Source: Archangium lipolyticum (lineage in GTDB: Bacteria; Myxococcota; Myxococcia; Myxococcales; Myxococcaceae). Taken from it: a stretch of 64,000 nucleotides of DNA. Positions within the stretch are counted from its first letter, which is position 1, and each line of letters starts with the position of its first letter. Of this stretch, positions 35,824-44,292 are shown piece after piece. Location of the stretch: positions 186,001 to 250,000 of the forward strand of contig NZ_JANKBZ010000012.1 of the NCBI RefSeq assembly GCF_024623785.1, given 5' to 3'. Under the pieces are notes generated by a model. The model did no database searches, had not been told where the DNA came from, and was given only the letters and a program-made list of their open reading frames with translations. The position numbers and the translations under genes are program-made.

Positions 35824-35851
35824 GCGGGCACCGCGCCGTGCCCGCCCTCCC

Positions 35852-36826
35852 CTACCCTCCCTGCTGGAGGCTCTTGCGGAAGGCGGCCAGCGCCGTGGCC
35901 AGCCCCGCCTGGGCGCGCTGCAGGTTGCGGCGCATCAGCAGCATGCGCACCCGCTCCGGCAGCACCTGGGGCGACGAGGAGCCGAAGCCCACCAGCTCCA
36001 GCCGCAGGGTGATGGCATCCAGCAGGTCCGCCAGGTCCGCGTTCGGGCCCGCCAGCAGCACCAGGTCCGGCGCGGCGGACTGGAGGCGCTCGGCGAGCTC
36101 CCACCAGCGGGGCGCGCCCGTCTCCAGCACCACCACGGCCGCGCCCAGCAGCGCCGGCGAGTCCGGGGGCAGCGCCACGGCCTCGAGTCCCTCGCGCAGC
36201 AGGGCGTCCAGCGCCTCGGGGCTGCCCACCACCGCCACCTGCCCGCCCGCAGCCATCCGGCTGGCCTGCTCGTACGTGGCCAGCTGGGACTCCAGCAGAT
36301 CTCGCGCCTCGGGCGAGGCCTGCCCGCCCGCCTCCAGCAGCGAGGCGGCCTCGCGCGCCATGCGCCGCGCCAGCTCACGACCCCGCACCCGCTCGGCCCG
36401 GCGCTCCAGCGCGGCGCGCACCTTGGCCCGCACCAGCCGCAGGTCCTCGAAGGGCTTGAGGATGTAGTCGCTCGCTCCCGCCGCGAAGGCGGCGATCACC
36501 GACTCCGTGCTGGAATAGCCGGTGATCATCACCGCCTCCAGCGCGGGCTGCAGCGCCCGGGCCTCGGCGATGAGCTCCACGCCGCCCAGGCCGGGCAGGT
36601 TCTTGTCGGTGATGAGCACGTCGAAGCGCTGGGCGCGGAGCAGCTCCAGGGCCTCCTCGGCATCCTGGGCCAGGCTCACCACCAGGTCCGGCTCACGCGC
36701 CAACAACCGGGCGCACACGTCGCGCACCACGGCTTCGTCGTCCACCACCAGAACGGTCGAGGCGAGGGTTCCCCCACGGCCCTGCTCACTCCCGCCACCC
36801 TCATCCGTTTCGAAGGGGAGATCCAT
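35852..36826 (-). CDS. Response regulator with N-terminal receiver and unclassified C-terminal domain
   Basis: A 324-residue protein from the ATG at 36826. The receiver (about residues 20-140) has VLVVDDEAVVRDVC, phospho-acceptor Asp in VLITDKNLPGLGG, MITGYSS and YILKPFEDL. A helical linker (ALERRAERVRGRELARRMAR) follows. The last 110 residues (QVAVVGSPEALDALLREGLE, then LLGAAVVVLETGAPRWWELA and LVLLAGPNADLADLLDAI) alternate strands and helices like a receiver fold without the acidic residues, which may be a pseudo-receiver. No DNA-binding domain is visible. It is divergent from the membrane-protein gene at 36894. Confidence 0.75.
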   Translation of the reverse strand: MDLPFETDEGGGSEQGRGGTLASTVLVVDDEAVVRDVCARLLAREPDLVVSLAQDAEEALELLRAQRFDVLITDKNLPGLGGVELIAEARALQPALEAVMITGYSSTESVIAAFAAGASDYILKPFEDLRLVRAKVRAALERRAERVRGRELARRMAREAASLLEAGGQASPEARDLLESQLATYEQASRMAAGGQVAVVGSPEALDALLREGLEAVALPPDSPALLGAAVVVLETGAPRWWELAERLQSAAPDLVLLAGPNADLADLLDAITLRLELVGFGSSSPQVLPERVRMLLMRRNLQRAQAGLATALAAFRKSLQQGG

Positions 36827-36893
36827 GCCTTCGAGAATCGCACAGCTCGCGCCGGACTTCGAGCGAAGCGGAACGGGGCCTATGCTGTGAGAC

Positions 36894-37481
36894 GTGGCGA
36901 GCTTCGAGAAAGCACTCGAGGAGAACCCCGCGCCCAAGCGGCTGGGCGATGTCCGCCTGCGCTACGAGCCCGGCCGACTGCTCGGGGAGTCCCTGCCGCC
37001 CTCCTTCCTGAGGAGGCAGCTGCCCGGCGCATGCCTGGTGCTGGCGGCCCTGTGCACGGCGGGCGCGGTGGTGGGGGTGTTGCTGGGCGGCACCCACGAG
37101 GCAGTGCCCTCCGTGTCCCTGGCGCTGGGCACGGTGGCGCTGGCGCTGGTGGGCTACGCGCTGCGGCTGGAGAGCCAGCTGGGACGGCGCCGCTTCGTGC
37201 TGCACTTCCCCACCGAGCGCCTGCGGGTGGAGCAGCTGCGGTGGGCGCCAGGGGCCACGCGCACCCAATGGGTCCCCTTCGACGAGGTGTCCGCCGTGGA
37301 GATCGTCGAGCGCGCACCCAAGCGCTACGCGCTGGTGGTGGCGTGGCGCCCGGGTGGCGATCAGGAGACGCGGCGCGCGGTGCTGGTGGAGCACATCGGC
37401 GCCACCGAGGAAGAGGCCCTCTTCCGCGTGTGGCGCATGCTCCACAACGCCTTCGGACTCAGGGGAGCTGGCCTCGCTTGA
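36894..37481 (+). CDS. Two-helix membrane protein of unknown function
   Basis: A 195-residue protein with a GTG start. Two hydrophobic segments lie near residues 45-65 ([20 protein letters not shown]) and 73-90 ([17 protein letters not shown]). A cytoplasmic part of about 100 residues follows, with [31 protein letters not shown] and [20 protein letters not shown]; this resembles a PH-like beta-sandwich often found in small bacterial membrane proteins. The 3' end overlaps the converging REC-kinase gene by 23 bases. Function unknown. Confidence 0.6.
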   Translation: MASFEKALEENPAPKRLGDVRLRYEPGRLLGESLPPSFLRRQLPGACLVLAALCTAGAVVGVLLGGTHEAVPSVSLALGTVALALVGYALRLESQLGRRRFVLHFPTERLRVEQLRWAPGATRTQWVPFDEVSAVEIVERAPKRYALVVAWRPGGDQETRRAVLVEHIGATEEEALFRVWRMLHNAFGLRGAGLA

Positions 37482-38616
37482 GGGTGAGCTCCACCTCGGT
37501 GCCCTCGCCCGGCTTCGACGACAGCCGCACGGAGCCACCGGACTGAACCACCAGCTCCTTGCAGATGGACAGGCCCAGGCCGGTGCCGATGCCCACCGGC
37601 TTGGTGGTGAAGAGCGGCTGGAACACCTTCTCCTGAAGCTCCTGGGGGATGCCGCAGCCGTTGTCCGCCACGGTGAGCACCACCTCCTGCTCGCGTGACG
37701 TCCACCGCACCTCGATGCGTCCCGAGCGGCCCGTGCCCTCCATGGCCTGCGCGGCGTTGACGATGAGGTTGAGCAGCACCTGGGTCAGCTTCACCGGGCC
37801 GAACGTCACCTTCACCGGCTCGCCCATGGTGGTGATGCGGGCGCGATCACGCACCTCGGCGCGCGCCAGCTTCACCGCGAAGGACACCACCTCGGCCACG
37901 TCCGCCGAGACCTCCATGTCCTCGCCCCGCGCCTGCGCCCTCAGGCCCAGCGCCACTCCGCGCAGGTGGTCCGCGCCCGAGGCCAGGTCCTGCAGCAGCG
38001 ACGGCAGATCCTCCAGCACGCTCGCCACTTCCTGCGACGGATCATTCGCCAGGTGCTTGGAGGCGTACTGCACCACGCACTCCAGATCCCTGCGCAGCGA
38101 GGCCACGTTCTGCGACAGGTAGCCCACCGGGCCCATCAGCTCGTGCGCGATGCCGGCCGTCACCTGGCCCAGCGTGGCCAGACGCTCGGCCTTCATCATC
38201 CGCCCTTCCACCTCGCGGATGCGCAGCTCCAGGCGGGCGATCTTCAGGCCGTCCTCGAGCGCGGCCAGCACCTCGGCGCGGTCCCACGGCTTGACGAAGT
38301 AGCGGCTCACCTGGCCGCGGTTCACCGCGTCGATCACCGCCTGCATGTCCGAGTAGGCCGTGACGAGCATGCGCTTGGCGTCCGGCGCCAGCGTGCGCGC
38401 GCGCTCCAGCAGCTCCACGCCCGTCATCCCCGGCATGCGCTGGTCCGACAGGATGACGCCAATCTCGTTGCGCTTCTGCTCCAGCAGTGTCAGCGCCTCG
38501 GCCGGTGTCGAGCAGCGGAAGATGCGGAACTTCGAACCGAAGTTCGCCTCGAACACCCTCAGGTTGAGCGCGTCGTCGTCGACATAGAGGACGGCGGGGA
38601 GGTCAGACGGATTCAT
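37459..38616 (-). CDS. Receiver-histidine kinase hybrid, cytoplasmic
   Basis: A 385-residue protein with the receiver first. [31 protein letters not shown] (phospho-acceptor Asp), VTAYSDM and [11 protein letters not shown] fill residues 8-125. A coiled coil leads to the DHp helix with [20 protein letters not shown]. The HATPase has N box [13 protein letters not shown]1 VADNGCGIP and G2 [10 protein letters not shown]. There is no membrane segment. The order receiver-kinase suggests that kinase activity is gated by phosphorylation from another kinase, as in several myxobacterial developmental regulators. A GAGAGGA site precedes the ATG. Confidence 0.85.
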   Translation of the reverse strand: MNPSDLPAVLYVDDDALNLRVFEANFGSKFRIFRCSTPAEALTLLEQKRNEIGVILSDQRMPGMTGVELLERARTLAPDAKRMLVTAYSDMQAVIDAVNRGQVSRYFVKPWDRAEVLAALEDGLKIARLELRIREVEGRMMKAERLATLGQVTAGIAHELMGPVGYLSQNVASLRRDLECVVQYASKHLANDPSQEVASVLEDLPSLLQDLASGADHLRGVALGLRAQARGEDMEVSADVAEVVSFAVKLARAEVRDRARITTMGEPVKVTFGPVKLTQVLLNLIVNAAQAMEGTGRSGRIEVRWTSREQEVVLTVADNGCGIPQELQEKVFQPLFTTKPVGIGTGLGLSICKELVVQSGGSVRLSSKPGEGTEVELTLKRGQLP

Positions 38617-38811
38617 GGAATTCCTCTCCGGGCCAGGCCGACCGACACCCTCACCACCCTGCCAACCCACTGCGCCCACGCCCCAAGAGATACCACGTCG
38701 CGAGCAAAACCCGATGGGCCGTGTTTCAGGATGTAAGAGAACCCGCACGCGCCGGGGACCCCAGCACGCTCGGCGTCCAGGCCACCTCCCCCACACGAGC
38801 GCCGGAGCGAC

Positions 38812-39126
38812 TCAACGAGGAGGCATGGGAGCCATCGAAAGCTCTGTCGCCTGCTCGCCTACCTGGGCCTGGGACTCCAGCGCCTGTTGGACCGCATCCA
38901 GCGATTCGAACCACCGCTGGGGAAGGTTGCCCAACAGCGACAGGACGACGGCGGGGGTGTCGTTCTCCCGGGCCAGCCAGACGAGCTGCTCCGTGGAGAG
39001 AGGAAACACGGCTCCCAACAAGGCCTCATGGAGCGGCTGGGCCAGGGGCGAGGGGCCCCCCATGCGCGTCTCCAGTTCCTTCACGCCCTCTTCGAGCAGG
39101 GTGCGTCTCGTGTCGTCGTCGGTCAT
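38812..39126 (-). CDS. Small DUF2795-like protein
   Basis: A 104-residue soluble protein. PLHEALLGAVFPLSTEQLVW, followed by ARENDTPAVVLSLLGNLPQR and then a DAVQQAL helix, matches the DUF2795 pattern, a small helical domain of unknown role. The ATG at 39126 is preferred over a start eight codons upstream. It stands alone with nothing obvious to link it to the kinase gene 195 bases downstream. Confidence 0.6.
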   Translation of the reverse strand: MTDDDTRRTLLEEGVKELETRMGGPSPLAQPLHEALLGAVFPLSTEQLVWLARENDTPAVVLSLLGNLPQRWFESLDAVQQALESQAQVGEQATELSMAPMPPR

Positions 39127-39288
39127 CGAGGCCAAAGTTAAGCAGCTCACGAAGGACTTGCGTGTCCTTTTCAGTGCCTACCCAGCAAGCAGGTGTGCAA
39201 CCCACATGGAGACGACCCCCATGGCCGTCTCCCACCTCGACCCCCACCGTAATCCCGGGACCCTACACACGACCCGAGGAGGGACGAG

Positions 39289-39504
39289 ATGGCTGACAAC
39301 AAGGACCCGAGCTACGCGGAGCACATCGAGCACGTGCAGGCCACCCATCCGGATCCGTGGCCCGGCATCAAGGGGCGCTCCGAGGAGCGTGAGACGGAGC
39401 TGCCCACCGGCACGAAGCGCGAGGACCAGGCCAGCGTCACCGATGCCCAGCGCCGGCTGGAGCACGAGATGCACGAGGAGCAGAAGGAGCCGACCCGCGA
39501 GTGA
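39289..39504 (+). CDS. Small charged hydrophilic protein
   Basis: A 71-residue protein of about one third acidic and basic residues with no hydrophobic core (KREDQASVTDAQRRLEHEMH and a Glu/Lys-rich C-terminus). It is probably disordered or a short amphipathic helix. A GAGGAGGGAC site lies directly upstream of the ATG, which supports translation. Family and role are unknown; small proteins of this composition are often stress-related, but that is a guess. Confidence 0.5.
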   Translation: MADNKDPSYAEHIEHVQATHPDPWPGIKGRSEERETELPTGTKREDQASVTDAQRRLEHEMHEEQKEPTRE

Positions 39505-39561
39505 CGGGCGGCGAGTCCCGGGCGGGCCGCCGGGGAAGGCGACCCGCCGGGACGGCGGTGG

Positions 39562-41172
39562 CTAGAACAGCAACCGCATCGGGTGCTCGAGCAGGTTCTT
39601 GAGCTCCCGCAGGTACTCGGCGCCGATGGCGCCGTCGATGACGCGGTGGTCGCCCGAGAGCGTCACCGTCATCATCTTGCGCACCACCATCTGCCCATCA
39701 CGCACCACCACCTTGTCCGAGACGGAGCCCACCGCGAGGATGGCCGCCTGGGGCGGGTTGATGACGGCGATGAACGAGTCGATGCCGTACATGCCCAGGT
39801 TGGACACGGTCAGCGAGCCGCCGGTGTACTCGTCCGGCTTGAGGCCGCGCTTGCGGGCCCGCTCGGCCAGGTCGCGCGCTTCGGCGGAGATGGCCGACAA
39901 CCCCTTCTTGTCCGCGTCGCGGATGATGGGGGTGATGAGGCCGTCCTCGATGGCCACCGCGATGCCCACGTCCACCGTCTCGAAGTGCAGGATGGTGTCA
40001 CCGTGCAGCGAGACGTTGATCTTCGGGTAGCGGCGCAGCGCCATGGCCGAGGCCTTCACGATGATGTCGTTGACCGACACCTTCGACTCGAGCGCCTTGG
40101 CCTCCTCGCGGATCTTCAGCGCGGCGTCCATCTCCACGTCCACCGACAGGTAGAAGTGGGGCACGCCGGGCTTCACCTCGGCCATGCGCTGGCTGATGAC
40201 CTTGCGCATGGTGGTGACAGGCACCGACTTCGGCTCGGGACGCACGCCCGGAGCCACGGCGGGAGCCTTGCGAGCGGCGGCCGGAGCCGGCGCCTGGGTG
40301 AGCGCCTTCTCGATGTCGCTCTTCACGATGCGGCCGTGCGGACCGGAGCCACGCACCTGGCTCAGGTCCAGACCGCGCTCCCGGGCCATGCGCTTCGCGA
40401 GCGGACTGGCGCGCAGGCGTCCCCCCGGCGTGGGAGCCGGAGCCGCGGCCTTGGGCGCGGGCGCCGCGGAGGGCGCCGGAGCCGGAGCAGGCGCGGCGGC
40501 CTGGGGCGCGGCGGCGGGCGCCGGAGCGGCGGCCTTGGCGCCCCCCTTGCCGGCCAGGAACGCGATGGGCGCTCCCACCTTGGCCATCTGGCCTTCCTGC
40601 ACGACGATGCGAGCCAGCACACCGTCGTCGTAGGCCTCGACCTCGAGGTTCGACTTGTCCGTCTCCACCTCGGCGATGGCCTGACCGGAGGAGACCTTGT
40701 CGCCCTCCTTCTTGAGCCACTTGACGAGCTTGCCCTCCGTCATGGTCGGGGAGAGCGCGGGCATCACCACGGGGATGCCGTCTCCCCCACCGGCGGGAGC
40801 GGCCGGCTGCGCGGCGGGCGCGGGAGCCGAAGCGGGCGCGGGAGCCGGAGCGGGCGCGGCGGCCTTCGGGGCCTCGGCCTTCGGAGCGGCGGCGGGCGCG
40901 GCGGCCTTGGCGGCACCCGCGTCGACCTTCTCTCCCTTGGCACCGAGGATCGCGATGGGCGAACCCACCTTGGCCATCTCGCCTTCGGGAACGACGATCT
41001 TCAGGAGGTAGCCGTCGTCATAGGCTTCGATCTCGAGGTTCGACTTGTCGGTCTCGCACTCGGCGATCGCCTCGCCAGAGGAGACCTTGTCGCCCTCCTT
41101 CTTGAGCCACTTGACGATCTTGCCCTCCGTCATCGTCGGAGAGAGGGCAGGCATCTGGATGGGCGTGGCCAT
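39562..41172 (-). CDS. aceF: Dihydrolipoyl acetyltransferase E2 of pyruvate dehydrogenase, two lipoyl domains
   Basis: A 536-residue E2 subunit that moves acetyl groups from E1 to CoA. Two lipoyl domains lie near residues 1-80 and 127-205, each with the modified Lys in ETDKSNLE. Ala/Pro-rich swinging linkers separate them. A peripheral-subunit-binding domain follows near 255-295 (ASPLAKRMARERGLDLSQVR), then the catalytic domain with GDHRVIDGAIGAEYL (active-site His and Asp) near the C-terminus. It is seven bases after the E1 beta gene and last in the operon. No E3 gene follows, so dihydrolipoyl dehydrogenase is encoded elsewhere. Confidence 0.93.
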   Translation of the reverse strand: MATPIQMPALSPTMTEGKIVKWLKKEGDKVSSGEAIAECETDKSNLEIEAYDDGYLLKIVVPEGEMAKVGSPIAILGAKGEKVDAGAAKAAAPAAAPKAEAPKAAAPAPAPAPASAPAPAAQPAAPAGGGDGIPVVMPALSPTMTEGKLVKWLKKEGDKVSSGQAIAEVETDKSNLEVEAYDDGVLARIVVQEGQMAKVGAPIAFLAGKGGAKAAAPAPAAAPQAAAPAPAPAPSAAPAPKAAAPAPTPGGRLRASPLAKRMARERGLDLSQVRGSGPHGRIVKSDIEKALTQAPAPAAARKAPAVAPGVRPEPKSVPVTTMRKVISQRMAEVKPGVPHFYLSVDVEMDAALKIREEAKALESKVSVNDIIVKASAMALRRYPKINVSLHGDTILHFETVDVGIAVAIEDGLITPIIRDADKKGLSAISAEARDLAERARKRGLKPDEYTGGSLTVSNLGMYGIDSFIAVINPPQAAILAVGSVSDKVVVRDGQMVVRKMMTVTLSGDHRVIDGAIGAEYLRELKNLLEHPMRLLF

Positions 41173-41179
41173 ACGGTTC

Positions 41180-42166
41180 TCAGGCTCCCTCGCGGTAGAG
41201 GACCTTCTTCACGGCGGCGACGATCTTGGGCGCGTCCGGCTGGATCGCGTTCTCCAGGTTCGCCGCGTAGGACATGTTCACGTCGAGGCCGGTCACGCGC
41301 ACGACGGGAGCATCCAGGTCATCGAAGCCCTTGGACTGGATGATGTCCACCACCTGCGCGCCCACGCCGGCCAGGGGCCAGCCCTCTTCCACCACCACCG
41401 CGCGGTTCGTCTTGCGCACCGTGGCGAGGATGGCCTCCTCGTCCAGCGGCCGCAGCGTGCGCAGGTCGAGGATCTCCACGGAGATGCCCTCGGCCTCCAG
41501 CTGCTTCGCGGCCTCCTCGCAGAAGTAGTACATGCGCGACCAGGTGATGAGGCTGACGTCCTTGCCCTCGCGCTTCACGTCCGCCTTGCCGATGGGGACG
41601 ATGTGCTCGCCCTCGGGCACCTCGCCCTTGAGGGCGTAGAGGCGCTCGCCCTCGATCATGATGACGGGGTTCTCGTCACGGATCGCGGACTTGAGCAGGC
41701 CCTTGGCGTCCGCCGGGGTGGCCGGAGCCACGACCTTGAGACCCGGGAAGTGGGCGTAGGTGGACTCCAGCGCCTGGCTGTGCTGGCTGGAGAGCCGGCC
41801 GCCCGCGCCACCGGGGCCACGGAACACGATGGGGCAGCGCAGCTGGCCGCCGGACATGTGCCGCAGCTTCGCCGCGTTGTTGACGATCTGGTCCATCGCC
41901 AGGATGGCGAAGTTCCAGGTCATCATCTCCACCACCGGGCGCAGGCCCACCATCGCCGCGCCGACACCCAGGCCCGTGAAGCCCAGCTCGGAGATGGGCG
42001 CGTCGATGATGCGCGCGCTCCCGAACCGGTCCAGCAGTCCCTGCGACACCTTGAAGGCGCCCTGGTAGCGACCCACTTCCTCACCAATGAGGAACACGTT
42101 GGCGTCGCGCTCCATCTCCTCGGCGAGCGCCTGGTTCAGCGCCTCGCGGTACATCAACTCGGCCAT
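41180..42166 (-). CDS. pdhB: Pyruvate dehydrogenase E1 component, beta subunit
   Basis: A 328-residue transketolase-like subunit. MYREALNQALAEEMERDANV and FLIGEEVGRYQGAFKVSQGL open the pyrimidine-binding domain; RMYYFCEEAAKQLEAEGISV and DLRTLRPLDEEAILATVRKT begin the C-terminal domain. Together with the alpha subunit it binds thiamine diphosphate and decarboxylates pyruvate. The gene is 55 bases after pdhA and seven before aceF. Length and motifs are normal. Confidence 0.93.
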   Translation of the reverse strand: MAELMYREALNQALAEEMERDANVFLIGEEVGRYQGAFKVSQGLLDRFGSARIIDAPISELGFTGLGVGAAMVGLRPVVEMMTWNFAILAMDQIVNNAAKLRHMSGGQLRCPIVFRGPGGAGGRLSSQHSQALESTYAHFPGLKVVAPATPADAKGLLKSAIRDENPVIMIEGERLYALKGEVPEGEHIVPIGKADVKREGKDVSLITWSRMYYFCEEAAKQLEAEGISVEILDLRTLRPLDEEAILATVRKTNRAVVVEEGWPLAGVGAQVVDIIQSKGFDDLDAPVVRVTGLDVNMSYAANLENAIQPDAPKIVAAVKKVLYREGA

Positions 42167-42221
42167 CTTTGGCTCCGAATGCGAAATCCGTAGGTTGAGA
42201 AGTCAGTGTGATGAGGAAGAA

Positions 42222-43346
42222 CTAGCGCTTGAGGCCCGCGGCCTTGTCCGCCTTCTCGGCCTGCTCGCGCGGCTCGAGGTCCCACGTCACCTTCAGCTCC
42301 TGGCCCGACGGGTACTTCGGCCAGTTCGTCACCTTCACGCCCAGCACGCGCTCGCGGGGGCGCACGTCCTCCTCGCCCTCCTCGACGATGGTGTCCTTCC
42401 ACAGCTCGTCCAGGCTGGGCTCGGGCGACTCGTCGGCGAACTTCACCGCCGCGTCCACCTGCTGCTTCACCTCTTCCTCGATGGCGTCGAACTCCTCCGC
42501 CTTCGCCAGCTTCTGGGCGATGGCGTAGTCCTTGAGGCGAGGGATGGGGTCGTTCTTGCGCTCGTCCTCCACCTCCTGCTTGGTGCGGTAGGTGGCGGGG
42601 TCGGCCATGGAGTGGCCACGGAAGCGGTAGGTGTTGGCCTCCATCAGCACCGGGCCGTTGCCCGCGCGGATGTACGCGGCCGCGTCCTTCACCGCCTCGT
42701 ACATCTTCAGCACGTCCATGCCGTCCACGGCCTCGTGGCGCATGCCGTAGGCCTCGCCACGCTTGTGGATCTCCGGCACCGCCGCGACGCGCGCGATGGC
42801 CGTGCCCATGCCGTAGCGGTTGTTCTCGCAGATGTAGAGCACCGGCAGCTTCCACTTCACCGCCATGTTGAGCGTCTCGTGGAAGATGCCCTGGTTGGCC
42901 GCGGCGTCACCGAAGTAGCACACGGTGATGCGGTCCTCGTTGCGGTAGCGGCTGGCGAAGGCCATGCCCGCCGCCAGGCCGATCTGCGCGCCGACGATGC
43001 CGTAGCCACCGTAGAAGTGGTGCTCGATGTCGAAGATGTGCATCGAGCCGCCCTTGCCCTTGCTGTAGCCACCGGTGCGGCCGAAGAGCTCCGCCATCAC
43101 CATGCCCGCGTCCGAGCCACGCGCCAGCGGCTGGGCGTGATCGCGATAACCCGAGAGCATGTAGTCATCCGGGCGGATGGCCTCCTCGACACCGGCCGCT
43201 ACCGCCTCCTGGCCGATGTACAGATGGCAGAAACCGGCGATCTTCCCCAGACCGTACTGCTGGCCCGCCCGTTCCTCGAAGCGGCGCATGAGGTACATCT
43301 TCCGGTACATCGTCAACAGCAGGTCTTTCGAGTACTTGCTGGCCAC
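42222..43346 (-). CDS. pdhA: Pyruvate dehydrogenase E1 component, alpha subunit
   Basis: A 374-residue subunit. RRFEERAGQQYGLGKIAGFC and HLYIGQEAVAAGVEEAI are N-terminal family motifs; the thiamine diphosphate motif is GDAAANQGIFHETLNMAVKW with ICENNRYGMGT. The phosphorylation-loop region reads YRFRGHSMADPATYR. A GTG at 43346 is taken as start because GGAGG (43355-43359 on the plus strand, as CCTCC) is eight bases upstream; a TTG two codons earlier is only two bases from that site. A C-terminal extension of about 40 residues (PREQAEKADKAAGLKR) is somewhat longer than usual. First gene of the operon. Confidence 0.93.
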   Translation of the reverse strand: MASKYSKDLLLTMYRKMYLMRRFEERAGQQYGLGKIAGFCHLYIGQEAVAAGVEEAIRPDDYMLSGYRDHAQPLARGSDAGMVMAELFGRTGGYSKGKGGSMHIFDIEHHFYGGYGIVGAQIGLAAGMAFASRYRNEDRITVCYFGDAAANQGIFHETLNMAVKWKLPVLYICENNRYGMGTAIARVAAVPEIHKRGEAYGMRHEAVDGMDVLKMYEAVKDAAAYIRAGNGPVLMEANTYRFRGHSMADPATYRTKQEVEDERKNDPIPRLKDYAIAQKLAKAEEFDAIEEEVKQQVDAAVKFADESPEPSLDELWKDTIVEEGEEDVRPRERVLGVKVTNWPKYPSGQELKVTWDLEPREQAEKADKAAGLKR

Positions 43347-43498
43347 CGCCAATGCCTCCGTACGATGAGACCGCCCCCCCAGCGTAGAAGGGCGGCAGAC
43401 ACGCCGTGCGCCTCATAGCGCGCGGCAAGGGGACTGCAAGGGCTTTCGTGCAACAAACAGATGGGTGAGTCCTGAGCCCCACCTTTGGGCGCGTTGCG

Positions 43499-44242
43499 TC
43501 ACGGCTCGTGAGAGAAGTGCGGCACCGAGACGATCTCGTCGAGCAGGACCACGGGCCTACCGGAATGGTCGGTCGCCAGGTGGACGACCTTGGCCTCCGG
43601 GAAGCGGCGCAGGTAGTCGTTGGCGTGCGTGGGCTCGTTGTCGAAGGCGGCGATCACCCGCCCCAACTCTCCCAGCCGGGCATGGGCCTCGCGCTTGAAG
43701 GCATCGTCGTTGTCGCGCTCGGAGGGCTTCATCAGCAGGTGCACCCGCCCCTCTCCAGGCACGGCCAGGCCGTTGCGGCGCATGCACTCCACGGTGCCCG
43801 CCCGCATGCCCTCGTGGCGACCCGTGACGTAGGCCAGATGCGCCCCGGTGGCCACCACCGCGTGGGTGAAGGCCGCGGCGCCCTGGGTGGCCACGTCGTC
43901 CACGCAATACTCATTGGTGAAGAAGCGCTCCAGCCAGAAGGCACGGACCGAGGGGAAGTGGGCCTCCACCTCCTCCTCCGTCAGGCCGCACCTGCGCATG
44001 GCGCCCCGCATGTCGAAGCCACTCTCCCAGTGGTGCGGCTCGCAGGAGCCCAGCTTCTCCACCGCCCGGGCCAGGCCGAACTCCCGGAGGATGCGCGCCT
44101 GGCGGGGACGGTTGTCGAAGAGGGTCGAGTCCAGGTCGAAGGCGAGCACCGCCTGGGCACCGAGCGAACGCGCCTCGTCCAGGATGGAGCGCAGCGTGCT
44201 CTGCCAGCCCTCCCGGACGCGGGTCTTGAGATCCGAAGCCAT
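43499..44242 (-). CDS. HAD-superfamily hydrolase
   Basis: A 247-residue protein. Motif I is LAFDLDSTLFDNRPRQARI with both Asp, motif II AYVTGRHEGMRAGTVECM, a Lys in LLMKPSERDNDDAFKREAH and motif IV IAAFDNEPTHANDYLRRF. The DNEPTHAN form of motif IV is common in a HAD group of unknown substrate. It lies 50 bases after the orphan membrane-protein gene on the same strand and could be co-transcribed with it. Confidence 0.75.
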   Translation of the reverse strand: MASDLKTRVREGWQSTLRSILDEARSLGAQAVLAFDLDSTLFDNRPRQARILREFGLARAVEKLGSCEPHHWESGFDMRGAMRRCGLTEEEVEAHFPSVRAFWLERFFTNEYCVDDVATQGAAAFTHAVVATGAHLAYVTGRHEGMRAGTVECMRRNGLAVPGEGRVHLLMKPSERDNDDAFKREAHARLGELGRVIAAFDNEPTHANDYLRRFPEAKVVHLATDHSGRPVVLLDEIVSVPHFSHEP

Positions 44243-44292
44243 GGACCTCTCTATAGGGCACCCCGCGCCCGGATTGCGCGGAATTCGGACGA

